Assembly: GCA_017551845.1 (NCBI GenBank) | Contig: JAFZKR010000092.1 | Coordinates: 1 to 11,574, forward strand | Length of the DNA stretch: 11,574 bases | Direction: 5' to 3' | From: Bacteroidaceae bacterium | Lineage (GTDB): Bacteria; Bacteroidota; Bacteroidia; Bacteroidales; Bacteroidaceae | Shown here: one piece after another, positions 1 to 6,806 of the stretch | How positions within the stretch are numbered: position 1 is the first letter of the stretch | How the letters are laid out: every line of letters starts with the position of its first letter | The notes under the pieces: model-generated | The model's input: only the letters and a program-made list of their open reading frames with translations | Database searches by the model: none | What the model was told of the DNA's origin: nothing | Position numbers and translations under genes: made by a program

Positions 1-36
1 ACAAACGTCCACGGAAGGAACCGTCCCTAATGCGTA

Positions 37-1251
37 CTAGAAGTTGTACATTACTGAAAGCAGCAGACGGTTGTTGCTTATATTGTGAGTGTTGCTGACT
101 GTGCCATTGGCTTCCGGCGTACCGTATGCCACCGTTGTCATCTCATACTCACAGCCCAGAACAGCATTGCCTACCGAATACTGAACGTTAGGAGATATTC
201 TCCACATATTGTCAATTGTGCCGTTTTCTGCGGCATAAATAGCCACAAGGTTCTTGCCTGCACCCCAATTACTCATGTAACCGCCAAACAGGCCGAACTT
301 CAGGTCACTGCCGTACTGTATCTGTGCCCATGAAGAAGAGGCTGCCAGCGGAGCATATTCTATTGATTCACCGTTTCTGTCAACCTGTCCGTAACCTGAA
401 CAGATGCCCAGGTGTGACATGTTATGACCTATCAGCGTCTTGGCCTTGACGGCAAGCTTGTCCTTGTTGTACTGGGCCTGAACCATCCCGCACAAACCGT
501 TCATATAGTATTTCTTGTTGTCATCATTCAAGTCAACATAAGGTGATATGTGCTGGAATTCAAGACCGCCACCAATCTTCAGGTCACCAAGCGTGAAATC
601 CACACCTGCATAAAGCATTGGAACCATTGACCTGCGGATGTAATTATAAGACTTGCCTACGCCTCCAGGGCCGAATGTACCGTTAGCAGCCTGGAATAAG
701 GCAGCAGCGGTCAGTTTGGTCTTCTTCTCGCTGCCCGGATAGTACTCATAACGCAATTGCGGGCTGCGGTTAAGAGCATTGAAAGGCGAGCCGATGGCAA
801 TGCTCACGGTACTCGGGAACAGGTCATTCATAGGATGCCACGTCTGACCTAATACGAGAGTGCTGTTTTCCCAGTCCAAAGCCATGAATGCATGACGGTA
901 GAGCACGCTGCCCGGAGCTACGTGACCGGAGAACTCTAACTCGGCTTTAGCACGGCTGGCTGCTCCGAATATTTCAGGACCTTTCAGCGTAAATCCCAGA
1001 CGGGCCATAGTGCCGAACCATGAGGCCTGCGGCACAGCTCTCCTGTCGTGGTCATCCGTAAGAACAGTCAACTCATCCTTAGGATACAGATATAGGAAAC
1101 CGTCAGCGGATGATACACTCTCGTGTGTGTCAAAGAATGACTGTGCAGCCACGAATCCGTACCAATCTATTGACGCTTTTTTCTGGGCTGTTGCGCTCAG
1201 GGGGAGCAGGCTTACTATCAGAGCCTGCAGGATTACATTTTTGATTTTCAT
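37..1251 (-). CDS. DcaP-like outer-membrane beta-barrel porin
   Basis: A 404-residue predicted outer-membrane porin. A Sec signal peptide (MKIKNVILQ..., hydrophobic core, likely cleaved after A22 in ATAQ) is followed by alternating short hydrophobic strands and ends in Phe (VMYNF), as outer-membrane barrels do. The N-terminal pattern resembles the DcaP family of trimeric porins: YGFV at 31-34, an Arg-Leu-Gly-Phe strand near 84-87, RHAF at 119-122 and LGQTW at 134-138. The frame extends 8 codons upstream to a TTG at 1275, but the ATG at 1251 gives a better signal peptide and follows the GH95 stop by 20 bases, so the two genes are probably co-transcribed. Inferred role: passive entry of small sugars or oligosaccharides released by GH95. 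The DcaP assignment is by recognition of pattern only; another porin family is possible. Confidence 0.72.
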   Translation of the reverse strand: MKIKNVILQALIVSLLPLSATAQKKASIDWYGFVAAQSFFDTHESVSSADGFLYLYPKDELTVLTDDHDRRAVPQASWFGTMARLGFTLKGPEIFGAASRAKAELEFSGHVAPGSVLYRHAFMALDWENSTLVLGQTWHPMNDLFPSTVSIAIGSPFNALNRSPQLRYEYYPGSEKKTKLTAAALFQAANGTFGPGGVGKSYNYIRRSMVPMLYAGVDFTLGDLKIGGGLEFQHISPYVDLNDDNKKYYMNGLCGMVQAQYNKDKLAVKAKTLIGHNMSHLGICSGYGQVDRNGESIEYAPLAASSSWAQIQYGSDLKFGLFGGYMSNWGAGKNLVAIYAAENGTIDNMWRISPNVQYSVGNAVLGCEYEMTTVAYGTPEANGTVSNTHNISNNRLLLSVMYNF

Positions 1252-1271
1252 TGTTTTAAGAGAGTTGGTTT

Positions 1272-3647
1272 TCAAAAAGTGATTGAATAAACCTTACCGG
1301 ACTTGGTATCGATGCTCTGATCGTTGCCGTTCCAGCAGATATTGAGAGTGCCGCCCACAGTGGAACGGACTTTTACTGTAGCAGGCTTGCCGTCCTTCCA
1401 GGTCAGTTCCTCAAGAATGAAGCCGCCCCGGCACTGCAGGCCTTTCACGCTGCCGTCCTTCCATACATCAGGTAGAGCGGGCAGGAGAACAATCTTACCT
1501 GTGTGGCTTTGAACCAGCATCTCGGCAATACCTGCGGTGCATCCGAAGTTTCCGTCAATCTGGAATGGCGGATGTGCATCGAACAGGTTGTTGTACGTAC
1601 CGCCACGTCCGCCGAATCCGCGACCGCCGGCAGGCTTTATCTGGTCCTGAATGAGCTTGTATGCATGATTGCCGTCAAGCAAGCGAGCCCACAGGCAGAC
1701 CTTCCAGCCCATGGACCAGCCGGTAGATTCATCACCACGGGCCTCCAGGCTGGTGCGTACAGCCTTAAAGAGGTCCGGAGTACCGTCGGCTGTAATCTGA
1801 CGTCCTGGATACATGCCCCACAAGTGCGAAACGTGACGATGGTTGTCCTTGGGGTCATCCCAATCCTCAAACCACTCCTGCAACTGTCCCCAACTGCCTA
1901 TCTTCATGGGAGCCAGACGACTCTTCACATCCTTTAGAGTCTTAACGAAATCTGCATCCTTCTCACCCATCAGTTCTGCAGCATCAATCATATTCCCGAA
2001 CAGGTCGGCCATCATCTGGTTGTCCATAGTGGCACCGAATACGGTTGTTATGTTGCCCTTGCCCAGCACATCCTGAACATGCGGAGCATTCTCGGGTGAG
2101 TATGAAGGAGCAACCACAAGATAATTGTGCCCCGATACAGGCTCAGCCACCAGGAAATCAATGAAGAATTCACATGCGCTCTTCATGATGGGATAAATCT
2201 CCTCCAGATACTTGCGGTCCTGGTTAAACAGATAACCGTCCCATATCTGCTGGCAGAACCATGCTGCTCCTGTGGGCCACATTCCGTTGTAAGCACCATC
2301 CACAGCACCCGTGGAACGCCAGATATCAGTATTGTGGTGCAGAGTCCATCCGCGACAGCCGTACATCTCGGCTGTTTCACGCCCATGTTCTGCACAATCC
2401 TTGACTAACTGAAGGAAAGGCTCGAATGTCTGCGGTATGCCGCATACGAATGCCGGCCAGTAGTTCATCTCGACATTGATATTCGTGGTGTATTTGCCAT
2501 CCCACGGAGCCTGACGGCTCTCATTCCATATTCCCTGCAGGTTGGCAGCCTGTCCACCCGGCTGGGAGCAGCAGAGCAACAGATAGCGTCCGAACTGAAA
2601 ATAAAGCGTAACCAGTTGAGGATCAAAATTTGAAGCAAACTGTGCCACGCGTTGGTCTGTGGGCAGTTTGGCCTGCTCATTCGTACCAAGGTCAAGAGTA
2701 ACGGTATTGAACTGCTTCTGATATGCGCTGATATGTTCAGCCAGAATTTTATCATATTTCTTACCCTTGATGAACGGCTCCATCCAGCGGTCTGCCTCCC
2801 TGTTCTCATCGCCACTGACACTCTGGTAGTTCACGAAGTTGGTACCTATTGAAATATAAATGGTAACTGCATCCGCACCGTTCACGCTGACAGCATTGTC
2901 AGCTGAAGTCATTTTGCCGCCTTCAGGAACAATCAGAGTCTTGTCAGTAAAACGTATCTTGCCTTCAATACCCTCATGGTCATCACCCTTGCATGAAACT
3001 GTCATGACGGCCTGTTTGCCGGTTATCCCGGCAGAACGGCTTAGGATACGGTCATCGCGGTAAGGCAGATTATAACTGGCGGTGAATGATAGCGAACCTT
3101 TAGTTGAAGCGGTAAGGCGCATCACAATCACCTGATCAGGGAATGAAACGAATGACTCACGTGTAAACTCAACCCCATTTGCCTTGAAACGCGTCAGAGC
3201 TACAGCACGGCTGATGTCCAGTTCCCTGTAATAATCGGTAAAATCAGTGATTCCTTCAAAGTCCAACATAAGTGAACCCGCAGTCTGATAAGGCATACCG
3301 TGAGCGCTTTTGGACGAAATATAACGGTCACAAAGAGCCTGCGCGTCGGAACGGCGGCCCTCCCACAGAGCCTGACGGATCTCTTCCAGACCGTCCTTGG
3401 CAGCATAGTTCACATTGTTATGGGGACCTCCTCCCCAAATAGTCTCCTCATTTATCTGGATCCTCTCCTGAGCGGGAGTACCGAACACCATGGCACCTAA
3501 ACGTCCGTTGCCAAGAGGCAGGGCATCGGTCCACTGGCGTGACGGAGCATCATACCAAAGCTTGAGGTTGTCGCTGTTTCCTCTGTTACCTGATGAACAG
3601 CTTACCGAGAGCAGTGACAGCACTGCAATGAAGAAATATTTTTTCAT
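1272..3647 (-). CDS. GH95 lipoprotein glycosidase (alpha-L-fucosidase or alpha-L-galactosidase)
   Basis: A 791-residue glycoside hydrolase of family 95, full length for the family. It starts with a lipoprotein signal whose lipidated Cys is C17 (SVSCSSG), so it is anchored in the periplasm or on the surface. The N-terminal beta-sandwich begins at LWYDAPSRQW (30-39) and includes the family stretch INEETIWGG (65-73). The alpha/alpha barrel carries N389 and N391 in TTNINVEMNYW, E519 in SPEN and D698 in QIDGNFG. These align by motif with N421, N423, E566 and D766 of Bifidobacterium AfcA, an inverting enzyme in which the Asn pair activates the water. Residue 387 is Thr where fucosidases have His, which points to L-galactose rather than L-fucose as the sugar removed. 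It is first gene of an operon with the porin at 37-1251 and diverges from xylB, which supports a role on xylan side chains. Confidence 0.93.
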   Translation of the reverse strand: MKKYFFIAVLSLLSVSCSSGNRGNSDNLKLWYDAPSRQWTDALPLGNGRLGAMVFGTPAQERIQINEETIWGGGPHNNVNYAAKDGLEEIRQALWEGRRSDAQALCDRYISSKSAHGMPYQTAGSLMLDFEGITDFTDYYRELDISRAVALTRFKANGVEFTRESFVSFPDQVIVMRLTASTKGSLSFTASYNLPYRDDRILSRSAGITGKQAVMTVSCKGDDHEGIEGKIRFTDKTLIVPEGGKMTSADNAVSVNGADAVTIYISIGTNFVNYQSVSGDENREADRWMEPFIKGKKYDKILAEHISAYQKQFNTVTLDLGTNEQAKLPTDQRVAQFASNFDPQLVTLYFQFGRYLLLCCSQPGGQAANLQGIWNESRQAPWDGKYTTNINVEMNYWPAFVCGIPQTFEPFLQLVKDCAEHGRETAEMYGCRGWTLHHNTDIWRSTGAVDGAYNGMWPTGAAWFCQQIWDGYLFNQDRKYLEEIYPIMKSACEFFIDFLVAEPVSGHNYLVVAPSYSPENAPHVQDVLGKGNITTVFGATMDNQMMADLFGNMIDAAELMGEKDADFVKTLKDVKSRLAPMKIGSWGQLQEWFEDWDDPKDNHRHVSHLWGMYPGRQITADGTPDLFKAVRTSLEARGDESTGWSMGWKVCLWARLLDGNHAYKLIQDQIKPAGGRGFGGRGGTYNNLFDAHPPFQIDGNFGCTAGIAEMLVQSHTGKIVLLPALPDVWKDGSVKGLQCRGGFILEELTWKDGKPATVKVRSTVGGTLNICWNGNDQSIDTKSGKVYSITF

Positions 3648-3672
3648 AAAGTCAGGAATTTGTATTCTGCTT

Positions 3673-3680
3673 CAAATTTA
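3673..3680 (-). promoter_or_regulatory. putative -7 box for the GH95-porin operon
   Basis: Read on the minus strand this is TAAATTTG, an exact match to the Bacteroides -7 consensus TAnnTTTG, placed 26 bases before the GH95 start codon. No clear TTTG lies at the expected -33 position, so the assignment rests on one element. It would give a very short leader of about 20 bases. Confidence 0.4.
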
Positions 3681-3723
3681 CTCCTTTTTTATATATACTG
3701 ACCGTCGTATCGCATCTTTTGTT

Positions 3724-3731
3724 TAACTTTG
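3724..3731 (+). promoter_or_regulatory. putative -7 box for the xylB-GH8 operon, with structured leader
   Basis: TAACTTTG matches the Bacteroides -7 consensus TAnnTTTG exactly and lies 76 bases before the xylB ATG. A good -33 TTTG is not visible at the usual spacing, so activator dependence is possible. The predicted leader begins with a GC-rich stretch in an otherwise AT-rich region: CGGG at 3742-3745 can pair with CCCG at 3752-3755, GCCG at 3735-3738 with CGGC at 3763-3766, and CGTA/TACG (3777-3788) forms a further small dyad. These short dyads could be an operator or an RNA fold; neither is demonstrated. Confidence 0.45.
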
Positions 3732-3807
3732 GAAGCCGAAACGGGTAAACTCCCGGGGACTCCGGCCTCACAAAAACGTATAATTACGAACTAAATAATA
3801 TCAAAAC

Positions 3808-5286
3808 ATGTATCTATTAGGTTATGACATAGGTAGCTCTTCGGTGAAGTGCAGCCTTGTTGACGCTCAGAGCGGAACTTGCATAGCAACCGCATTTGCC
3901 CCCAAAAGTGAAGCACCCATCAAAGCCGTCAATCCGGGATGGGCTGAACAGAACCCCGAAGACTGGTGGTCATATCTCAAGGCTGCCACTGCCGATGTCC
4001 TCGCACAGAGCCGTATCTATACCAAGGATATCCAGGCAATCGGCATTTCCTACCAGATGCACGGCCTTGTATGCGTTGACAAACATCAGAAAGTTCTCCG
4101 TCCGGCTATCATCTGGTGTGATTCACGTGCCGTAGGAATAGGTGAGGAGGCTTTCCAGCAACTCGGCCGTTCCCAGTGCCTCACCCACCTGCTCAACACT
4201 CCAGGTAATTTCACAGCCTCCAAGCTGGCATGGGTAAAGCGCAACGAACCCAAGATATTCGACAAGATTGACAAGATAATGCTTCCCGGCGATTATATCG
4301 CAATGCGTCTCACCGGAGAGATATCCACCACCATATCAGGACTTTCAGAAGGTATGTTCTGGGATTTCCAGACCGGTGACATAGCAGGGTTCCTGCTCGA
4401 CTACTATGGCATACCCCGCTCATTCATTCCCGATATTGTCCCCACTTTCGCAGAACAGGGCAGGCTTACCCCCACCGCTGCCGGCGAGCTCGGACTCGCA
4501 GCCGGAATCCCTGTCACTTACCGCGCAGGCGACCAGCCCAACAACGCTCTCTCGCTGAACGTATTCGAACCCGGTGAGATTGCATCCACAGCCGGCACAT
4601 CGGGTGTGGTCTATGGTGTCAACGGCGAAATCAGCTATGATCCCAAGTCAAGGGTGAACTCATTCGCCCACGTTAACCACAAAACCGGATTCAACCGCCT
4701 CGGAATATTACTCTGCATAAACGGAACAGGAATTCTCAACGCATGGATGAAACGCAACATCGTACCTGAAGGCATCAGTTACAGCGAGATGAACGATCTC
4801 GCCGCACAGGCCCCGATAGGTTCCGGCGGAGTCTCTGTGCTTCCTTTCGGAAACGGTGCTGAGCGCGTTCTCGAGAATAAGGAGTGCGGATGCAGTTTCC
4901 ATGGAGTAAATTTCAATATCCACAACCGTTCACATCTGCTTCGCGCCGCACAGGAAGGAATAGTATTCTCCTTCAAATACGGTATTGAGATAATGGAAGA
5001 CATGGGTATGCCTGTCAACAAGATTCATGCAGGCAATGCCAACATGTTCCTGAGCCCCCTCTTCCGCGATACTCTGGCCGGCGTTACAGGTGCCACCATC
5101 GAGTTGTATGACACCGACGGTTCAATAGGTGCAGCCAAGGGCGCCGGTATGGGAGCGCACATCTACAACGACCACAACGAAGCATTCTCTTCACTCCAGA
5201 AGATCAGGGTCATTGAGCCTAAGGCATCCGACATGCCTGTCTATGACGAAGCTTACCAGCTTTGGAAATCATACATCCAAGAATAA
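3808..5286 (+). CDS. xylB: D-xylulokinase (FGGY carbohydrate kinase)
   Basis: A 492-residue cytoplasmic sugar kinase that phosphorylates D-xylulose to xylulose 5-phosphate, feeding the pentose phosphate pathway. The length is normal for FGGY kinases. Domain I opens with GYDIGSSSVK, where D7 lies in the phosphate-binding loop. QMHG at 83-86 is the substrate-pocket motif of xylulokinases and argues against the related fuculo-, rhamnulo- and glycerol kinases. GDQPNN has D242 as catalytic base, and GTSG and the late GAAKGAGMG stretch belong to the second ATPase domain. It is the first gene of the plus-strand operon; GH8 follows after 18 bases. The start is an ATG after an A-rich stretch without Shine-Dalgarno sequence. 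No xylose isomerase gene is in the window, so the preceding step is encoded elsewhere. Confidence 0.93.
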   Translation: MYLLGYDIGSSSVKCSLVDAQSGTCIATAFAPKSEAPIKAVNPGWAEQNPEDWWSYLKAATADVLAQSRIYTKDIQAIGISYQMHGLVCVDKHQKVLRPAIIWCDSRAVGIGEEAFQQLGRSQCLTHLLNTPGNFTASKLAWVKRNEPKIFDKIDKIMLPGDYIAMRLTGEISTTISGLSEGMFWDFQTGDIAGFLLDYYGIPRSFIPDIVPTFAEQGRLTPTAAGELGLAAGIPVTYRAGDQPNNALSLNVFEPGEIASTAGTSGVVYGVNGEISYDPKSRVNSFAHVNHKTGFNRLGILLCINGTGILNAWMKRNIVPEGISYSEMNDLAAQAPIGSGGVSVLPFGNGAERVLENKECGCSFHGVNFNIHNRSHLLRAAQEGIVFSFKYGIEIMEDMGMPVNKIHAGNANMFLSPLFRDTLAGVTGATIELYDTDGSIGAAKGAGMGAHIYNDHNEAFSSLQKIRVIEPKASDMPVYDEAYQLWKSYIQE

Positions 5287-5304
5287 TCAGAAACAATTGT
5301 CAAT

Positions 5305-6588
5305 ATGAGAAAACTATTTACATTTGCCATTTGTGCAGCAATTTTTTCCTTAATCGGGATTACAGTCTGCTGCTCCTCTTCCGGAAAGTTAGCACCGGCA
5401 AAAAAAGGTTACATTGAAACCAAAAAGTACCGTAACTACCTCAAAGAAATGGGTTTCAGTCAGGCTGAAATCGATGCCAAAATCAACGAAATCTACTCAA
5501 TCATTTTTGAAGGTGAGGATGCCGCTTATAAAGACGTTGACGTTGAGGTTGACGGCAAGACAGTAAAAATGGGCTACATCTCGGATGTCAAGAACAACGA
5601 TGTCCGCACTGAAGGCCAGTCATACGCCATGATGGTGGCCGTACAAATGGACAAACCTGAAATGTTCAACAAAATATGGCGCTGGTCAAAGCACTATATG
5701 CGCCATAATGAGGAAGGTCCTTCACACGGTCTGTTCGCCTGGTCCTGCCGCACAGACGGCCGACGCACATCACAGGGTTCAGCCAGTGACGGTGAGCTCT
5801 ACTATGTTACAGACCTTCTGTTAGCTTCACGCCGTTGGGGAAGCTATGAGGAATTCAATTACCTGGCCGAGGCACAGGAACTGCTCAACGATCTCTTCTC
5901 AAAGGACGGAACAGGCGGTGTCACCAACATCATCAACATGGACGTCAAGCTCATAAATTTCTGCCCCGATTCCCGCTCAAACCTTTGGACAGACCCTTCA
6001 TATCATCTGCCTGCATTCTATGAAATCTGGGCTGAGACAGCCAAGGATGGTCGTGAAGCCATCTACCGTGAACTGGCTGACAGCGCACGCGCATACCTGC
6101 ATCGCGCTACAGACCCTGTAACCGGCATCAATCCTGACCAAAGCCAGTTTGACGGCACACCCAACCGCGGATCAGAGTTTCACTATGACTCTTGGCGTGT
6201 ACCCATGAACATTGCTATGGACTTTACCTGGTACCACAAGGATGCCGCCTGGCAGACCGAATATGCCAAAAAGTTCCAGAATGCCATCTTGGGCCGCTAC
6301 GGAATTACCGAGTTTCCGGATCAGTTTGCACTCAACGGCGATGCACCCCGTTTCCTCATGGGCGGCGGCCGCTGGCGCGGCAACCTGCGCCACTCTATCG
6401 GTTTTGTCGGTACCATGGCCACAACAGCTCTTATGTGTGAGAGCGAGTACAATGACGAACTGGTGCGCCACATGTTCTCATTGAAACACGAGCCATACGA
6501 GGACGGCTACTTTGACATTTACTATGACGGCCTGATTTACCTCTTCGCACTACTCCATCTGAGCGGCAACTACCGTATGTCCTGGTAA
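5305..6588 (+). CDS. GH8 lipoprotein, reducing-end xylose-releasing oligoxylanase or xylanase type
   Basis: A 427-residue glycoside hydrolase of family 8, an inverting enzyme with an (alpha/alpha)6 barrel. The signal sequence ends in VCCSSSG, so C22 or C23 is probably lipidated and the enzyme is periplasmic or on the surface. RTEGQSYAMM carries E103 as likely general acid (E70 in the Bacillus halodurans Rex enzyme), and HYDSWRVPMNIAMD carries D295 as likely base (D263 in Rex). SASDGE with D162 is a further conserved subsite stretch. The size and sequence style are those of Bacteroidota oligoxylanases, which release xylose from the reducing end of xylooligosaccharides; an endo-xylanase activity cannot be excluded, since I could not place the Rex loop His-Arg pair that blocks the cleft. 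The pairing with xylB 18 bases upstream supports xylan-derived substrates. A terminator follows at 6610. Confidence 0.88.
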   Translation: MRKLFTFAICAAIFSLIGITVCCSSSGKLAPAKKGYIETKKYRNYLKEMGFSQAEIDAKINEIYSIIFEGEDAAYKDVDVEVDGKTVKMGYISDVKNNDVRTEGQSYAMMVAVQMDKPEMFNKIWRWSKHYMRHNEEGPSHGLFAWSCRTDGRRTSQGSASDGELYYVTDLLLASRRWGSYEEFNYLAEAQELLNDLFSKDGTGGVTNIINMDVKLINFCPDSRSNLWTDPSYHLPAFYEIWAETAKDGREAIYRELADSARAYLHRATDPVTGINPDQSQFDGTPNRGSEFHYDSWRVPMNIAMDFTWYHKDAAWQTEYAKKFQNAILGRYGITEFPDQFALNGDAPRFLMGGGRWRGNLRHSIGFVGTMATTALMCESEYNDELVRHMFSLKHEPYEDGYFDIYYDGLIYLFALLHLSGNYRMSW

Positions 6589-6609
6589 GGCGGATTGTTA
6601 AAAAATTTG

Positions 6610-6645
6610 AGGTGACCACCCCCTGATGGTCACCTTTTTTTTTAT
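6610..6645 (+). terminator. Rho-independent terminator after the xylB-GH8 operon
   Basis: AGGTGACCA (6610-6618) pairs with TGGTCACCT (6627-6635) around an 8-base loop CCCCCTGA and runs into a T-rich tail of nine or more T residues. It lies 21 bases after the GH8 stop codon and separates that operon from the fasciclin gene. Confidence 0.9.
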
Positions 6646-6680
6646 TTTTCAACCTAATATTAACAAAAAATCACAAAAAG

Positions 6681-6712
6681 TTTGGTCAAGACAAAACAAT
6701 GAACTAATTTTA
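6681..6712 (+). promoter_or_regulatory. putative promoter of the fasciclin lipoprotein gene
   Basis: TTTG at 6681-6684 is followed after 20 bases by TAATTTTA at 6705-6712. This fits the Bacteroides primary sigma pattern TTTG, 19-21 bases, TAnnTTTG with one mismatch. Transcription would begin near 6718-6720, giving a leader of roughly 88 bases. It lies just after the terminator, so the fasciclin gene probably has its own transcript. Confidence 0.5.
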
Positions 6713-6760
6713 TGCGCTGTTTTGCGCATTGTGTGTACGCATGCGTATATACGCGGGAGG
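6712..6760 (+). promoter_or_regulatory. stacked dyads and Shine-Dalgarno in the fasciclin leader
   Basis: ATGCGC (6712-6717) and GCGCAT (6724-6729) form a perfect 6-bp dyad. Directly next to it, 6730-6739 can pair with 6744-6753 (10 pairs including three G-U) around a CATG loop. Within this second element are two overlapping 12-base perfect palindromes, TACGCATGCGTA (6736-6747) and GCGTATATACGC (6743-6754). GGGAGG at 6755-6760 follows at once. TGCGCAT (6723-6729) can instead pair with ATGCGTA (6741-6747), so the folds exclude one another. The first dyad overlaps the predicted -7 box and start point, so it may act as an operator on DNA rather than as RNA. Confidence 0.45.
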
Positions 6761-6766
6761 CAAAAC

Positions 6767-6790
6767 ATGAACTCTATTGCTGACAAATAG
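6767..6790 (+). CDS. possible 7-residue leader peptide (uORF) before the fasciclin gene
   Basis: ATG at 6767 opens a short frame encoding MNSIADK that stops at TAG (6788-6790), 16 bases before the fasciclin ATG at 6807. A strong GGGAGG at 6755-6760 stands 6 bases before this ATG, whereas the fasciclin start and all other starts in the window lack such a site. The frame is out of phase with the main gene. It may be a leader that loads ribosomes for reinitiation, or chance. No attenuator-like run of a single codon is present. Confidence 0.35.
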   Translation: MNSIADK

Positions 6791-6806
6791 TAAAAAACCG
6801 ATTAAT

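Noticed and set aside
11..24. Possible terminator after the porin gene (ACGG...CCGT)
   Set aside because: Only 4 base pairs and no T tract on the minus strand within the 36 bases available.
1251..1275. TTG start at 1275 for the porin
   Set aside because: It adds 8 polar residues before a good ATG-led signal peptide and overlaps the GH95 stop region.
1503..1937. 144-codon frame opposite GH95
   Set aside because: GH95 is convincing over its whole length with conserved motifs here, so this is a shadow frame.
3808..5286. Fuculokinase as the identity of the FGGY kinase, suggested by the GH95 neighbour
   Set aside because: The QMHG pocket motif and the pairing with a GH8 oligoxylanase favour xylulokinase.
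6777..6806. TTG start at 6777 for the fasciclin protein
   Set aside because: It overlaps the possible uORF and only adds a polar stretch before the ATG-led lipoprotein signal.
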